From: Porodaedalea pini | Lineage: Eukaryota > Basidiomycota > Agaricomycetes > Hymenochaetales > Hymenochaetaceae | Direction: 5' to 3' | DNA: 64,000 nucleotides | Assembly (NCBI GenBank): GCA_002794775.1 | Contig: NBAY01000022.1 | Coordinates: 186,001-250,000, forward strand | Shown here: positions 11,682 through 22,801 of the stretch, piece after piece | How the letters are laid out: each line of letters starts with the position of its first letter | How positions within the stretch are numbered: the first letter of the stretch is position 1 | Notes under the pieces: model-generated | The model's input: only the letters and a program-made list of their open reading frames with translations | Databases searched by the model: none | What the model was told of the DNA's origin: nothing | Program-made: the position numbers and the translations under genes

Positions 11682-13880
11682 GGAACCGGCGGCAGAGTAG
11701 TGAGAGGGAGACAGATCCAGCTTTGCCGATGGACGTCGCTGCGTCGTTCGTCGTCGGCTGCACGGGGACGAGAGGAGGGAGAGAGGCGTCGAGCGGAGGA
11801 GGGCGTGCGTGGACGACGGAGAGGAGGGAGAACGACCTGACTTCACATGGTTATAAGAGAAATACAGTATATAAATGAACGAGCGACTTTGAATTGCAAC
11901 TGAGCGGAAATAGAAAAAGAGTACGTAAGCCGCCTTCTCAGTTCTCAGAGTCAGAGCCAATTTACGGATCCGTTTGGACTCAGATGTCCGTTCCCCGATC
12001 CGGTCCTGTGCCTATTTGCTCTTTGCTCACTAACGTCAACAATTCAGAAAGTATAGAAAAACAACGACCTGTGAACTGCATTATATCTATGCCACTAGTA
12101 CTAGTACTCTACGCTTCAGCGACGCGCAAATTAATATTAATATTGCTCTTGTCTGACATTATTAAAATCAAGGCTCAGCGAATGCCGCCTGATCGGCGGT
12201 TATCAAGACGTGTTCCGAGCTGAGCCCAGGACCAGGGAATCACCACAACTTCAAGCATCAAGCTAAAAATCACACCTGCATCGCCGCACGTGTGCGGAAA
12301 CCTTGCACCAGGATGACCCGTGGCGAGGGGCCATCGTCCAAATGCGCCTGCATTTCCGCGCAGCCTGCAACCGGCTGTACGTTGCGTTGCCCTGTCTCGT
12401 CTGCGACGGAAACGACGCGGCACGTGTGAACCAGACAAACACGGACCAATATACAATATTACTCATATAAACCTAGTGCCGTGCCGGACGGGCGTGTGAA
12501 CTCGGCACAGTCTCTGTCAAGCCCGAGTTTGAGTACCGACTAAAATCTAGATCGGGTAACCAGAGATAGAGTTTCCAACTCCGATAAACTCCGTTGTCTG
12601 GGTGCTCGGTTCGCACGTCACGTCCTGACCGTCGCTGGCTGCGTATGGTGCATATCAAATACCACGTCTACACCAGGACGGCCAGAGGATCTCAGAAGAA
12701 ACGCGGTTTATTCTTGGCTTTCTTCGGACGGGAGGGTTCTGGTTCTTGCGCGTCTACTCGCACGCCACGAAGGCCATTCCTTCATCACGCACCACAGAAG
12801 GCCCCCGTCCTCGAGCAGGAGGTGCATCCGGAAACCGCGAGAAAAAAAAGTAAAACAAGGCGCCCTGGATGCGCGGTTACGCATGCCGAATGCACCAGAA
12901 AGAAAATTGATATTTCTCGTTTGTGTTCTTTTGGCACTGCCGCCTTTCTATCCACGCTTGGGCTCTCAGTCCACTACCTCGGCCTCCTCTTCTGGTCCAG
13001 GTCGCACAATACATATATACACACATATGTGGCATATGTAGTACGCGGTACGTACCACGTACAGCGTGCATTCCCTCTCCGGTTCTCCCACCCCTGGCCG
13101 CACGCCCAATCAACAATTATAATCACACTGCTGCATTTCTTCGATTTCCATTTGGCTTCCATTTGGCTTCGGCCGGCGACCCGCTTCTCGCGCGGGACGC
13201 CTCTTCCCCGAGGCGTCTGCGTCTGCGTCTGCTCTACCTCTATCTTTTTAAAGTTCTTCTCTTAATTACTTGTTTATACATACCGAACGGCTGTGTGGAT
13301 CTGCGATCTGTGCTCTTAAAGGACGCGAGAGCGACGCACGGCTCCTGTTCGCCCCACTCTTCTCATTCTTGTGCTCGTTTTGCGTACTCTCTTGTTCGCC
13401 TCGGGCCTTGAATGCATCGATGGATGATGAATCAAGAATGCGTCCGTGTGCACCTGCATCTGCACCTGCTCCCTTTCTGTCCTGTCTCTGCCCTCTTAAC
13501 GTCTCGTTGATCCTCTCGGGACACTGTGCAACTAATTAATAACCGCAGAAAGGAAGATCATGATCCCAGTAAATTTCGCAAAAAAGGAATGCGAAACTCT
13601 GTTCTTCATTTCCCGAGTTCCCGGAGTTACTGGACTGGCTGGATCTTTCGATCTTGGATCCTAGGCCTGATTCCCTATTCCGGTCAGTGCTAGTGATACT
13701 GATTGTACAGCACACCGCCCCCGGCGCCTCCTTCGCACGTCTAGTGTCGCTTTGAATATTAAAATGGCAAAAAGACGCAGGTAAAAAGCGCTGATGAATA
13801 TAAATATGCATGGACAAGGACGCGAACGGAAATGAAAAATAAAAATAAAAAATTAATGAAGGCACTGGAAGCACCTCCGC

Positions 13881-13940
13881 CGACGTCAGCGTCAGCGTCA
13901 ACGGGAGGCGCTCCGAGTCCGAGTCCGAGTCCGAATTCCC
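13881..13940. repeat. Hexamer tracts GCGTCA and TCCGAG
   Basis: Three GCGTCA-type units (13881-13903) are followed by four TCCGAG units (13911-13936). This is one of several degenerate hexanucleotide tracts in the gene-poor spacers. Confidence 0.75.
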
Positions 13941-15059
13941 AATCCAGTCCAATAAGGCAAATCGACCAAGTCTTTCTGTTCTGTTCTATTCTATTCTATT
14001 AATATTCTATTTCACCCCCCTTTTTTTCTTCCCCTCAACTTCCGAGCATTTGGGTGTGTTCAGGAGACGAGTCAGGAGTCAGGAGTCCGAGTCGGGATAA
14101 CTGGCGCTGGCACTGATATGTACGACATCGCTCATGGCTCATTGATCCTAGGTCTGTCTTTGAATTTATCCGTGCAGGATTAATATTAGGATTAGGATTT
14201 TTTTCTCGCGCGCCTGTCAGTACCAGTACTAGTGTCAAGAGATAGGAGCCAGATCGGGCTCGGACTTGGACTCGGACTCGGAATCAAACTCGGCAGAAAA
14301 TGATAGAAGGAAGATGGCCCGATGGGACGGCGGACGATGGACCGGAGCGTACGCGCGCCGAGTTCCGTTGGCGGCAACGTTATCGGCTGCGGCGTCAAAG
14401 TCGGAAAGAATCGAAGCATTAATTTCATTTTGTTTCACTAGTACTTTCTTTTTTCTTTTTGGATTTTCTTTTTTGGGTTTTCCTTTTTGTTTCCGACTTT
14501 ACTTTATTTTATTTTATTTATTTATTTGGTTCTATTTTCGTTTTTTATTATTTTTATTATTTTTCTTCTTTTCCCCTTTGTTCTTTTTTTCTTTATTTGC
14601 GTTGTGGGCGGCGCCATACTACTACTAGGGGACTCTAGACGTCCGAGAAAAGCGGCGAGATTTTTCAGTATTTATATTTCGAGTGCTCGAGGGGGTCTCA
14701 GCTCGCTCGATGAAAGTAAGAGTTATCTCCGGTACGCCGCCTCCAAGATCATACAGACTCGTATTCAACAATGAATGAGCATTAATATTAGTATTGATAC
14801 TGACATTGATATCATATCCCCTTTTTAGATTGTCTACGGCACACAGCACAGCCCGGATGCACAGCACGAGATGACACACCGAATCACACTGATCAGGATT
14901 GATATTCACGATGTGTGTGCGCTTGACCCGAAATATCCTATCCGTATCCCGGGCCATAGATGCTGGCTGTTAGCTGTGCTGTTGTTGCATATCCGGACAA
15001 GTTAGGCAAAGCCTGTCTTGTCTTGTTCTTGTCTTAGACTCTTAGGATCCGAAGCCGAA

Positions 15060-15170
15060 TCCGCGTCAGAGTCAGAGGCAGAGGCAGAGTCAGAGTCAGA
15101 GTCAGAGTGTGGATCTGCCGGTGGATCTGAGTCAGGATTGATTTTTGGATTCGGGTTCGGGTTCGAGCGG
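15060..15170. repeat. Degenerate CAGAGT/CAGAGG hexamer tract
   Basis: About eight units of CAGAGT or CAGAGG run from 15064 to 15110, followed by GGATTC/GGGTTC units to about 15165. The tract gives artefactual Glu-Ser or Asp-Ser open frames. Confidence 0.75.
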
Positions 15171-18100
15171 GGAGGTTGTGTGTTTCTTTCGATGTACGTA
15201 CCCCGTGTTTCCGAGTGAGGGCAGATCAACGCGTCGCAGCCCATTGTGATTATCCCGAAGTGGTGGCGGAGTCATGAACACGGCTCGGGAATCGAGTACC
15301 AGTACTAGTGCCGACCAAATGTCCTCGATCGGATGATTCCCGCATATAAGCGTATACGAACATCTTTGCATGATGATGAACATGAACTGGGTACGTGTAC
15401 ATGTTTCCTGTGCACTAGTACGATCATACAATGTGTATTGATGAACGTACCACCATCTGATTAAGGAGCTCCTTGTTCTCTTTCACCAATCACGCACTCA
15501 TACCTTGGTTGTGTGCGTTTTGGATTTTGGCCTGCCCGCGCCTCAGGCGTTGGGACGTTAGTTACTAGTTAGGTTTGCAACAGCATTAAAGCGGTACTTC
15601 GGGGTGCGCACCTGACGTAACCCAGCGCGCCACTAATACTCTACGCCTTAGAGCAGAATAAAAACAAGAATTACGGGGATGACTCATTCAGCTCGCGGCG
15701 TCAGTATCAGACTCCGCAGCAGAGTATGTATGTATATCTCCGGATGGACGAATGGATACATGGACCCATGGACCCACCACCATCATCATAATGTGCTTCC
15801 GCCATCCGCATTGCAAAACAACAGTTTCGTTCGCGTATCTCCATCTTGCCTCCGGGTCTTAGCCTGTTCATCCCTATGAGACGAAACCGGAACGAGACGA
15901 AAAAAAAAGCTTTGCGCGGCCCGAACGCCGGCGCCACGCTCGAGTCAGCTCCGTCAGCTCTACCGACCGACCGACTGACCGAACTTGAGCGGGATTTACA
16001 AATTAGCGAGGAGGCGACGGAGGACGGGGCCTGATCATTGGATCACTAAAACAATAAGCAAAATTAATGATATTAATATTAATGCGGACGCCGGTGCTGG
16101 CCGTCTCCGCCACCTTCTTTACCTATCTATCGCCACTCTAAATCTGGCTCTGTGTTCGAGTGCCCATTCGGACAAGGCGCCAAAAACGGGATAACAGCAC
16201 CATGTCCACTTCGATTTGGGTGTCGCAGCACTTCGTTTTGAAGGCACTATTCGCCAAACGTAATACGCATCGTAAAATTTATCTGCTCTGCATGCATATG
16301 GTAGGCCTATAATTGTGATCACTCCATATACACTAGCAGCTGATACTGCCTGCTAGCATCTTTTAAACCCACCTTCTATCCGCCGTGAACTCGACGTGTT
16401 CTTCGTCGATCAACCGCCCTGATCGTCTCCCTGCAGCAGTGTGCACCCCGCATAAGGCAGGCCACACCATACGCTTCCAAGCCAATAAATTGGTTCTGAA
16501 ACCTCAACTCCGACGGAAGAAATGCATATGGCCAAGGTGCTTCTGCCTTCTGGCTCGGATCGTGCTGATGATCATTATACTACTCCCAGGCGGAATCATC
16601 AGGTGCATTCTCCCAGCAACTAGTACTGCTACCGATGGAACGTTACGTGCCAGTGCGCCGCACTCATTGCACACTCAAAGGAAAGCAAAGATTGATTTCC
16701 TATCGCCGCTTTCACGTTTCAAGCAGCACAGCAACACATGCCCTGCAGCGTGCACGCTATGCCGCATCGGCACAAGCTCCTGACCGTGTTGGCTGTTTAC
16801 GTTCACCCCTAAACGCCTTCTATCCCACCTCTAATCCTCCCATATCTGCTCACGCGGACTCAAACCCAATCACGCAAACCTTCTCGGTGGGAACTCAATC
16901 ACACGGTCACGGCTCCTCGTAATCGAATGCGGAACTCGCCAAGATTCGCATCAGCGAGGGGGAGGCTAGCTATGGTTTTGAACCCTGCCACCCGGACAAT
17001 CTCTGGGACGCTCCAGTAAAGTCAAGTCGCGCTTCCTTTCGTCGCTGCTCCTACGTATTTGGGCCGTTCGGTCACTTCTAGTTCTCCTCGACATCATGAT
17101 CAGGTCCATGGTGCCGTTTAAGAAGAGAACAGTCTTTGTACTGGTGCTTCAGTGCACGGTGCCTTGCCACCGACTCGGTAGGGTGTCTCGCTGTGTCACG
17201 AAGGCAGGTTTAGCGCCTCCTCGGCGTTACGGCAGGCACTTGCACGACTGCTCTAATTCGATACAGTTCTTTAGGTGCAGCCGGGCTCATGCGGCGCTTT
17301 AGAATACTGATTCTGCAGCTTCCAAGTCACCTTCGATGCATACCGCCTGTACGGGCTGCCAGCACATTTGTTTGCAGCGGCGATCGAAGAACAGAGTACT
17401 AGAATAGATCTCGTCAGTGAAGCCCCCCGGCTAGGCGACGCCTGGATTCAGCGGCCACATCCGCCCGGCGTGGGTCCTTGGGATATTAATATCCTTCAGT
17501 ACCGTACTCTACAGTCTCCGAGCTTTCGTCGGCGCTACTTCTCGGCACACACTTTTTTGGTTAAACCGAGACTGGGGTGATGATTGCGGCCTAAAATGGG
17601 CTTGGGAGAGTGGAGCGAAAGTATATAAAAAAGGGAGATGTTGCAATTGAGGCCTACGGTTCCTATAGGATTCAGGTGATGTCGCGAAATTTGTTTTGAT
17701 GACTTCCTTTCCTGGGATCTGCTGTGCGTGAAGGTTCAATTTTTTTTTTTTGATACGTTTGTTCATTGGAGAACCTTAGTCTTCGCGGTTCTCATCTGCA
17801 ATGTCAACAGGATTGTAAGTATCGCCGCTCAATATTAATGGCCCCAAAGAAGATCATTACAAAACGCCTTTACTCACACTGAGCCAAATACGCTTTCCGG
17901 ACTTGCCTCTCAAACCACCCTTCTCGCCGCCTCAATGACACCCCGAGCGTCCTTCATTCTCTTTCCCTGCCTCTTCCTAAATTACACCGCTTCCTCACGA
18001 TCGTTCTCCTTGTGCCCGGGTTCCACATATTCCTAGCGCAACCCAAAAGCGAGCAAGCGCGCATCCGCTGTCCGCTCTTTCCCCCGTCTTCGCGAAGAGA

Positions 18101-19221
18101 GCGCGCGCGCGCGCGACCATATGGCAACTAGCGTTTGTTGCGTCTGTGAAGGTGTGTCAAAAACTCTAAGAGGCTCTCCCCATCATTTCCCAGAGTGCGA
18201 GCTTCTTGCGCCCCCCGCCCCCTCTACCCTGGCGCCGCATTACACACGCGTGGGAGCCACGAAGCCGCTGCGGACCCTGCATATGTATGTATGCCGCGAC
18301 GCCCGCCGAGCGTGGGCTCTGCGGTAGCTCGCCGCCGAGAATCGAGGCCGAAAGCGGAGCGGCAAAGAGAGGAGTCGTACGTATGTATTCAATATTAATG
18401 GAAGGGTTGAGATCCGACGGTGGAAGCATTTATGTATAAGATGAGAACAAAGAACCGGAGGCTTGAAAGAGTACGAGCTGTAGAAAACTGTAAAAGGAAT
18501 ACAGATAGGACAGTGTCAGTCAGAAGCGCCCCCTTGAGTGTCATATGACTGCACAAGCGAGGGAGTGGTTCACTTTTCAGAGCGGTGAGATGTTTGAAAA
18601 CTGCACAAAGACAACAAGCATAAGAGGGCAGTCGTCCGAAAGAAAGTACAAAGAGGGCTTTCGCGGGAGAAGATGATCGACATAGATTGATATCAGCTAG
18701 CCATTAACTCCACAGAATATCAATCGCTGGCAGTACTAGTGATATTTTAAGCATGAACCAAGATCGTGTAATCATTAAACCGCGAACCTTGTTGCTCCAG
18801 AGATAACTCCGCCCGTAGGTCTCGGTTTTCTGACATATACTAGTCAGATCCACAGTGGCAGACTCGTTGAACAAATTGCACACGCATTTTACCCGTCCGC
18901 ACGCAGCCTTAAAATTCATTTTCCAGTTGCCACCGCCTTGCGAGGATAGCTGTGGAAGGGTGGCATGGGATAGCTTCATAAGAAGATGGCTTGCTTCCGC
19001 TATCTGTCAGAAACGAGGGATCTGTGCTAGCGCATCGTGTTAACCACCTGTTGGCGGAAGAATGCACAGCAAGCGCCATTCGCACGCTCGCGTTTAAGTG
19101 TCATTTTCGAACGTAATTCCAACGCAGAAGCATGCAAATACAATAAAGTAGAATACCTAGTCGTTTATGTTATACCCGTTTATCATGAAGCTCATCCACC
19201 AAATGGCCTGAGTGAACGTTC

Positions 19222-21559
19222 CTAGGTAAGCGAGGTGGAGCGCACTGCAGCGAAGAACGACGTACTTTCTAACGGAAGGACCAAGGGCGCGTGTTCACCA
19301 AACTCCGCATAGTGCGTTCGTCCGCGGAACTCATAGCGTATGCTCAGGCGCTTCGCACACTCGGGTAGAGGGTCGTAGAACCCGCGGAGCACCGACTATG
19401 CTCGAACAAGTCAGAGACAGATGTCTGGATAGAAGAGCAAAGAAAGAGGTGGAAATGAACCTTGGACCTTCCGCCCGGGATAAACAATTGCCCGTCATGT
19501 ACGAGTGCCTGGATGGGCGTTGTGACGTCTATTCCGAGTTCAGGCATCGGCGCGCCGTTGTCCTCGAGTGGGAAATATAGGGCCTCGAGGATGACAAGAC
19601 CTTGGAAATGAACTAGTTGAGAAATCGAAAGGAGTCGAGGGAAAGCTTATACCATCATTGCGCTTCTCAGTCTGGAGCGTGCGCCGAGCGGTATCCTTCA
19701 GCATTGTCATGACAGCCTCTGCCTCCGCTCTCTTCTCAGAGAGGTGGTCTTGTTGTGCATTTTCGTGCTCAGCCCGACGTCTGCATTGGACCATCAGCGG
19801 TACACTTCGCCAAATTTCACAATAAAGACGGACTTTGCTCGCTTTGCAGCTCGCAGCCTGCGCAAGACGAAATAGTCTGTTAACGCGAAAGCCGACGCTG
19901 GGACTAACGCCGTCAGCAGCGCAAGCTGTGGCGCATACTCATCAGCGAGCATGATGGGCAGGACAAGAGTCTGGCCGAAGTAAGAAAACCTTATTGATAA
20001 CGTCAGTGCATCGACCATCTCTTGACGAGAGTGAACGCACGTCATTCGCAGCACTACACCCCGTACATCCCATACGACCGCCGCTGCCACGTCTGTCTCT
20101 CTGGCCTCGCTTGACCACACGCCTTCGAGTGTGCCCGCCAGGCCCGTGAGGAGACTATGCTCAAATCCAATTTTAAGAACCGTCGAAAGCGCGGGCCACA
20201 CAGCCTGCCACTGCACGTAGGCGACCGGACCAGGTGCCGTCGTACGTAAACTTAGACCGACAGCCCACCCTGAGGCAAACACCGACTTTTTCCTCGTCAC
20301 CGAGGGTTTTGTGAGCCCGATATTCAGGGTCGGCATCGCCCAGCGGCTCAGAACGCAATCCATCGCACCCAGCGTGAGCGAGTCACGGAACAGACGGCGA
20401 CGGAATGTGAGCGTAACAGGAGGCGGTACGAGTGTCGGCCGAAGAGAGGCTGATACGCGGACGAGGTTTAGTTCGTCCTCGTGCATCCATGAAAGCGTGA
20501 AGCCGTGTAGGTTCGTAAGGCTTGCTTTCACCTAGAGTGACGCCCCCTTACGCATGAAGTGAACAGAGGCAGACAGGCAGCAAGAAAGCAACTAACCTGG
20601 AACTGCTTTGTCAGGGAGTATTGGTGACTTATCACCCCGAAGACGTTCCCTCGGAGAAGAACGAAGCGCTTCGTATCCTCGCTGACACCTACGTCGCCCC
20701 CGTCCTCGACGCCTGAATAACCGAGCTTGCTGATGACTTGCAGCCTTGTCTGCTGGTCAATCCGCCTCTGATGGAATAAATTTGGAACAGGAACTGAAAC
20801 AGCAATTAACTCGGCGTACCGAGAAGGAATGTCGCAAGGACAATATCGATAGTTTTGTAGCGGCGAGCCTTTCTGATAGATCCGTATACCATTCCTGGGC
20901 CAGCCAGCCATCGTAAAGCAGTTCGCGTGCATCCAGAGAACATGTCAATGTCGCACGAGAGTTGATTTGCGATTGGAGTTGTGTCATCTCAGACGCGTAG
21001 AAGAACTCGCGGAGAGCAGGGCGAAGCTGCGGAGTTTCTTAGCATACGATTGTGAATAAAGCAACAGCACGAACCTCATCATTGGGCAGTTTTTTGATGT
21101 GATTCGGGAAACTTATTTTGAGTCCATCGTAGCCCAATGTGTCGTAGACCTCACTAAAACTTGCGAGTAAGTTTTAAATTCGAGTTACAAGCTCAAGTAC
21201 GTACCGAAGGAACGGGTCGGACAGAACTGTCAAATTCCTGATCTGAGTTGAGCGTTTACAGCCAGAAAGAACTGTTCGGACACACCTTCATAGGCGGCTT
21301 GAATCTCGAGGAATTTTTCAGTTGCATGCTGTTTCAAGTGTTCGTCCCGCTGTTTGTCTGGGTGGAAAACCAGCGATAATGACCGGTGTCGCTCTTTTAT
21401 TTCTGCTTCAGTAGCATAGACTGGCAAGTTAAGAATAGCACTAGATATATACATTATATGAATTTCCACGCTCGAAGACAATGAAATTTGAGCCACGCAC
21501 TAGAAGAAATCCTTCTCCCTCCGCCTGTCCTCATTGATGTCGCGCACTGTTGTATTCAT
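19222..21559 (-). CDS. DNAJC11: DNAJC11-like J-domain protein (mitochondrial outer membrane type)
   Basis: DNAJC11 proteins are mitochondrial J-proteins associated in animals with the MICOS/SAM membrane-bridging complex. Exon 1 starts at 21559 (MNTTVRDINEDRRREKDFF). After an intron of about 60 nt comes the J-domain, with ILNLPVYATEAEIKERHRSL and an intact HPDK motif (about 21360), then HLKQHATEKFLEIQAAYEG. A long beta-rich middle follows, with the exon at 20531-19794. A coiled, charged stretch (AEHENAQQDHLSEKRAEAEA) leads to the conserved C-terminal domain: LVILEALYF, VTTPIQALVHDGQLFIPGGR and the terminal LPLESTSFFAAVRSTSLT, stopping at 19222. Its start lies 172 bp from, and divergent to, MDM35, another mitochondrial gene. 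Assignment is firm at family level. Confidence 0.88.
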
Positions 21560-21731
21560 CCTGCGGCCTCGGTCAAACGAGTCCTCTTCGCGCTCAGCCG
21601 AATATAATTATTCAAAGCTTCACGAAGTCGGTTGAGGGTGTTGTGAACAGCGGAACGCTTGCCGAACGAACGCGTTACCTGCGTGCTTACGTAGTTCTAC
21701 GATCTGTGGACGACGTCTGCCAGCGACCACG
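21560..21731. promoter_or_regulatory. Short bidirectional promoter, DNAJC11 / MDM35
   Basis: Only 172 bp separate the two divergent start codons, so both genes must share this promoter region. No TATA box is obvious, as is common for housekeeping genes. Both products act in mitochondria. Confidence 0.6.
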
Positions 21732-22094
21732 ATGGCACACAGCCTGGCAGACGAGTGCACGCCGCTGAAAGTCGCATATGACTCATGCTTCAATGCATGG
21801 TTCGAAGGCTACCTCCGGCCGGCCGTGAGCGCGTCTGCAGACCAGCGCGCGGAGTACGCAAAAGCCAAAGCGGAAGAGTACGAGCAGAAGTGCGGCAAGG
21901 TCTGGCAGGAATACAGGGCGTGCGTCCAGGTCAGTTTGCTCTACAACAATTCACATCCCTGATGTGTGATGCTCATCTCGATCTGGGTTCTTCTCTAGAA
22001 AGCAGTGAAGGAGAAGGGCCTCGACGAGATGCTCGCGGAGGCGACAAAGGACAATCCACTTGACAGCCCGCCTCCTACTAGTTCTGAGTCTTAA
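21732..22094 (+). CDS. MDM35: MDM35/TRIAP1 intermembrane-space twin CX9C protein
   Basis: Mdm35 partners the Ups/PRELI lipid-transfer proteins in the mitochondrial intermembrane space and supports cardiolipin and phosphatidylethanolamine synthesis. The protein starts MAHSLADECTPLKVAYDSCF. Twin CX9C motifs are exact: Cys-(9)-Cys in CTPLKVAYDSC and again in CGKVWQEYRAC, with FNAWFEGYL between. One intron (21930-21998) splits it after CVQ, and exon 2 reads KAVKEKGLDEMLAEATKDNP to a TAA at 22092-22094. Length (about 97 residues) fits the family. Oxidative folding by Mia40 is expected from the CX9C pattern. Confidence 0.95.
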
Positions 22095-22732
22095 AAGCCA
22101 GTCATTTCTGCAAATTTCGAAAGCCAAGGACATTTCCTGTACATGAGTTGAAAAGCGAGGTGCTGATACTCCTACGCATTAGTATTCCTTGATCATTTGT
22201 GTCCGAGGTGAGCCCGGTCTGTACACTCTCGACATTCCAATTGCCTGATGTTTGGGGAACAGAACTGTACCCTAAATCAACCAATCCAGCCGTTCTTTCA
22301 ACAACCCAAATCTACCCCGTCTCCATATCGCGGCGGTGTAAAGCGGCGGGTTTCCACAAGACGAAATGAATAATTATGTTCACAACTTCCGTCCCCATAT
22401 GATGACAATTTCCTACTTGTTGAGGGGCCTTGCCTCGGTGATGCATGCGGCGGATATCTTCTCTGGTACTCTTCTTTCATTGGCTGGAAGAAGGAACCGC
22501 TTAGATGTCGGTCGAAGAACGGAAAGCTGATGGGTTAATGTAGTCGCTCGTTTTACTGTAAATAGACTTAAGCATATCCTTGTGGCGAATATTAATGTCA
22601 GAGCTCATGGACATGCATGATATACAGCAGGTCTGAAGTGTCTGAGGGGATAGTGTTTCTTTCGATTTTACTCTCTCGCTTTCTACTATTCTACGTTTTG
22701 AGCCAAATGCTGATAGCAAAGTTGCGTTTCAC
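22095..22732. other. Spacer between MDM35 and the LINE insertion
   Basis: This is the 3' flank of MDM35 up to the left target-site duplication of the retrotransposon. It contains one AATATTAATG word (22588-22597). Before the LINE inserted, it was probably the upstream region of the ABC transporter gene now at 29141. No coding region is supported. Confidence 0.5.
22722..22732. repeat. Left target-site duplication of the LINE
   Basis: TTGCGTTTCAC is repeated exactly at 29013-29023, bracketing the retrotransposon. Confidence 0.7.
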
Positions 22733-22801
22733 CTTTCCTTCCTACCATCATCATCGACCGTGGGAACATCTTGCATTCAGCCTTCTCGTACTCTCTCTGC
22801 C

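Larger units (their letters stand above)
12130..18741. repeat. Cluster of AATATTAAT and AGTACTAGT palindromic words
   Basis: Seven exact AATATTAAT/ATTAATATT loci and six exact AGTACTAGT/ACTAGTACT loci fall within this 6.6 kb. Flanks are often extended in a consistent way (CAGTACTAGTG, AATATTAATG). They do not sit in larger shared repeats that I can see, so they look like short independent words and not copies of one mobile element. Confidence 0.6.
11682..19221. other. 7.5 kb gene-poor spacer upstream of the WOPR gene
   Basis: No open frame here shows a domain, codon-like continuity or splice-linked neighbours, so I call no gene. The spacer instead carries repeated short words. AATATTAAT (either strand) occurs at 12130, 13998, 14179, 14781, 16072, 17831 and 18391, with a variant at 17483. 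AGTACTAGT/ACTAGTACT occurs at 12094, 14225, 14437, 15301, 16619 and 18732. Degenerate hexamer tracts lie at about 13881-13940, 14064-14095, 14260-14290 and 15060-15170. There is a T-rich stretch at about 14440-14600 and (GC)n at about 18100-18116. It probably includes the long promoter and 5' leader of the WOPR gene and the terminator of the DNAJC11 gene, but this is inferred from position. Confidence 0.6.

Noticed and set aside
16970..17000. GGTTCAAAACC-like sequence on the minus strand resembling a tRNA B box
   Set aside because: The consensus is imperfect, and no cloverleaf, A box or anticodon stem could be built around it.
18704..18979. Minus-strand frame of 91 codons
   Set aside because: No domain, no splice partner and no family resemblance; length is compatible with chance.
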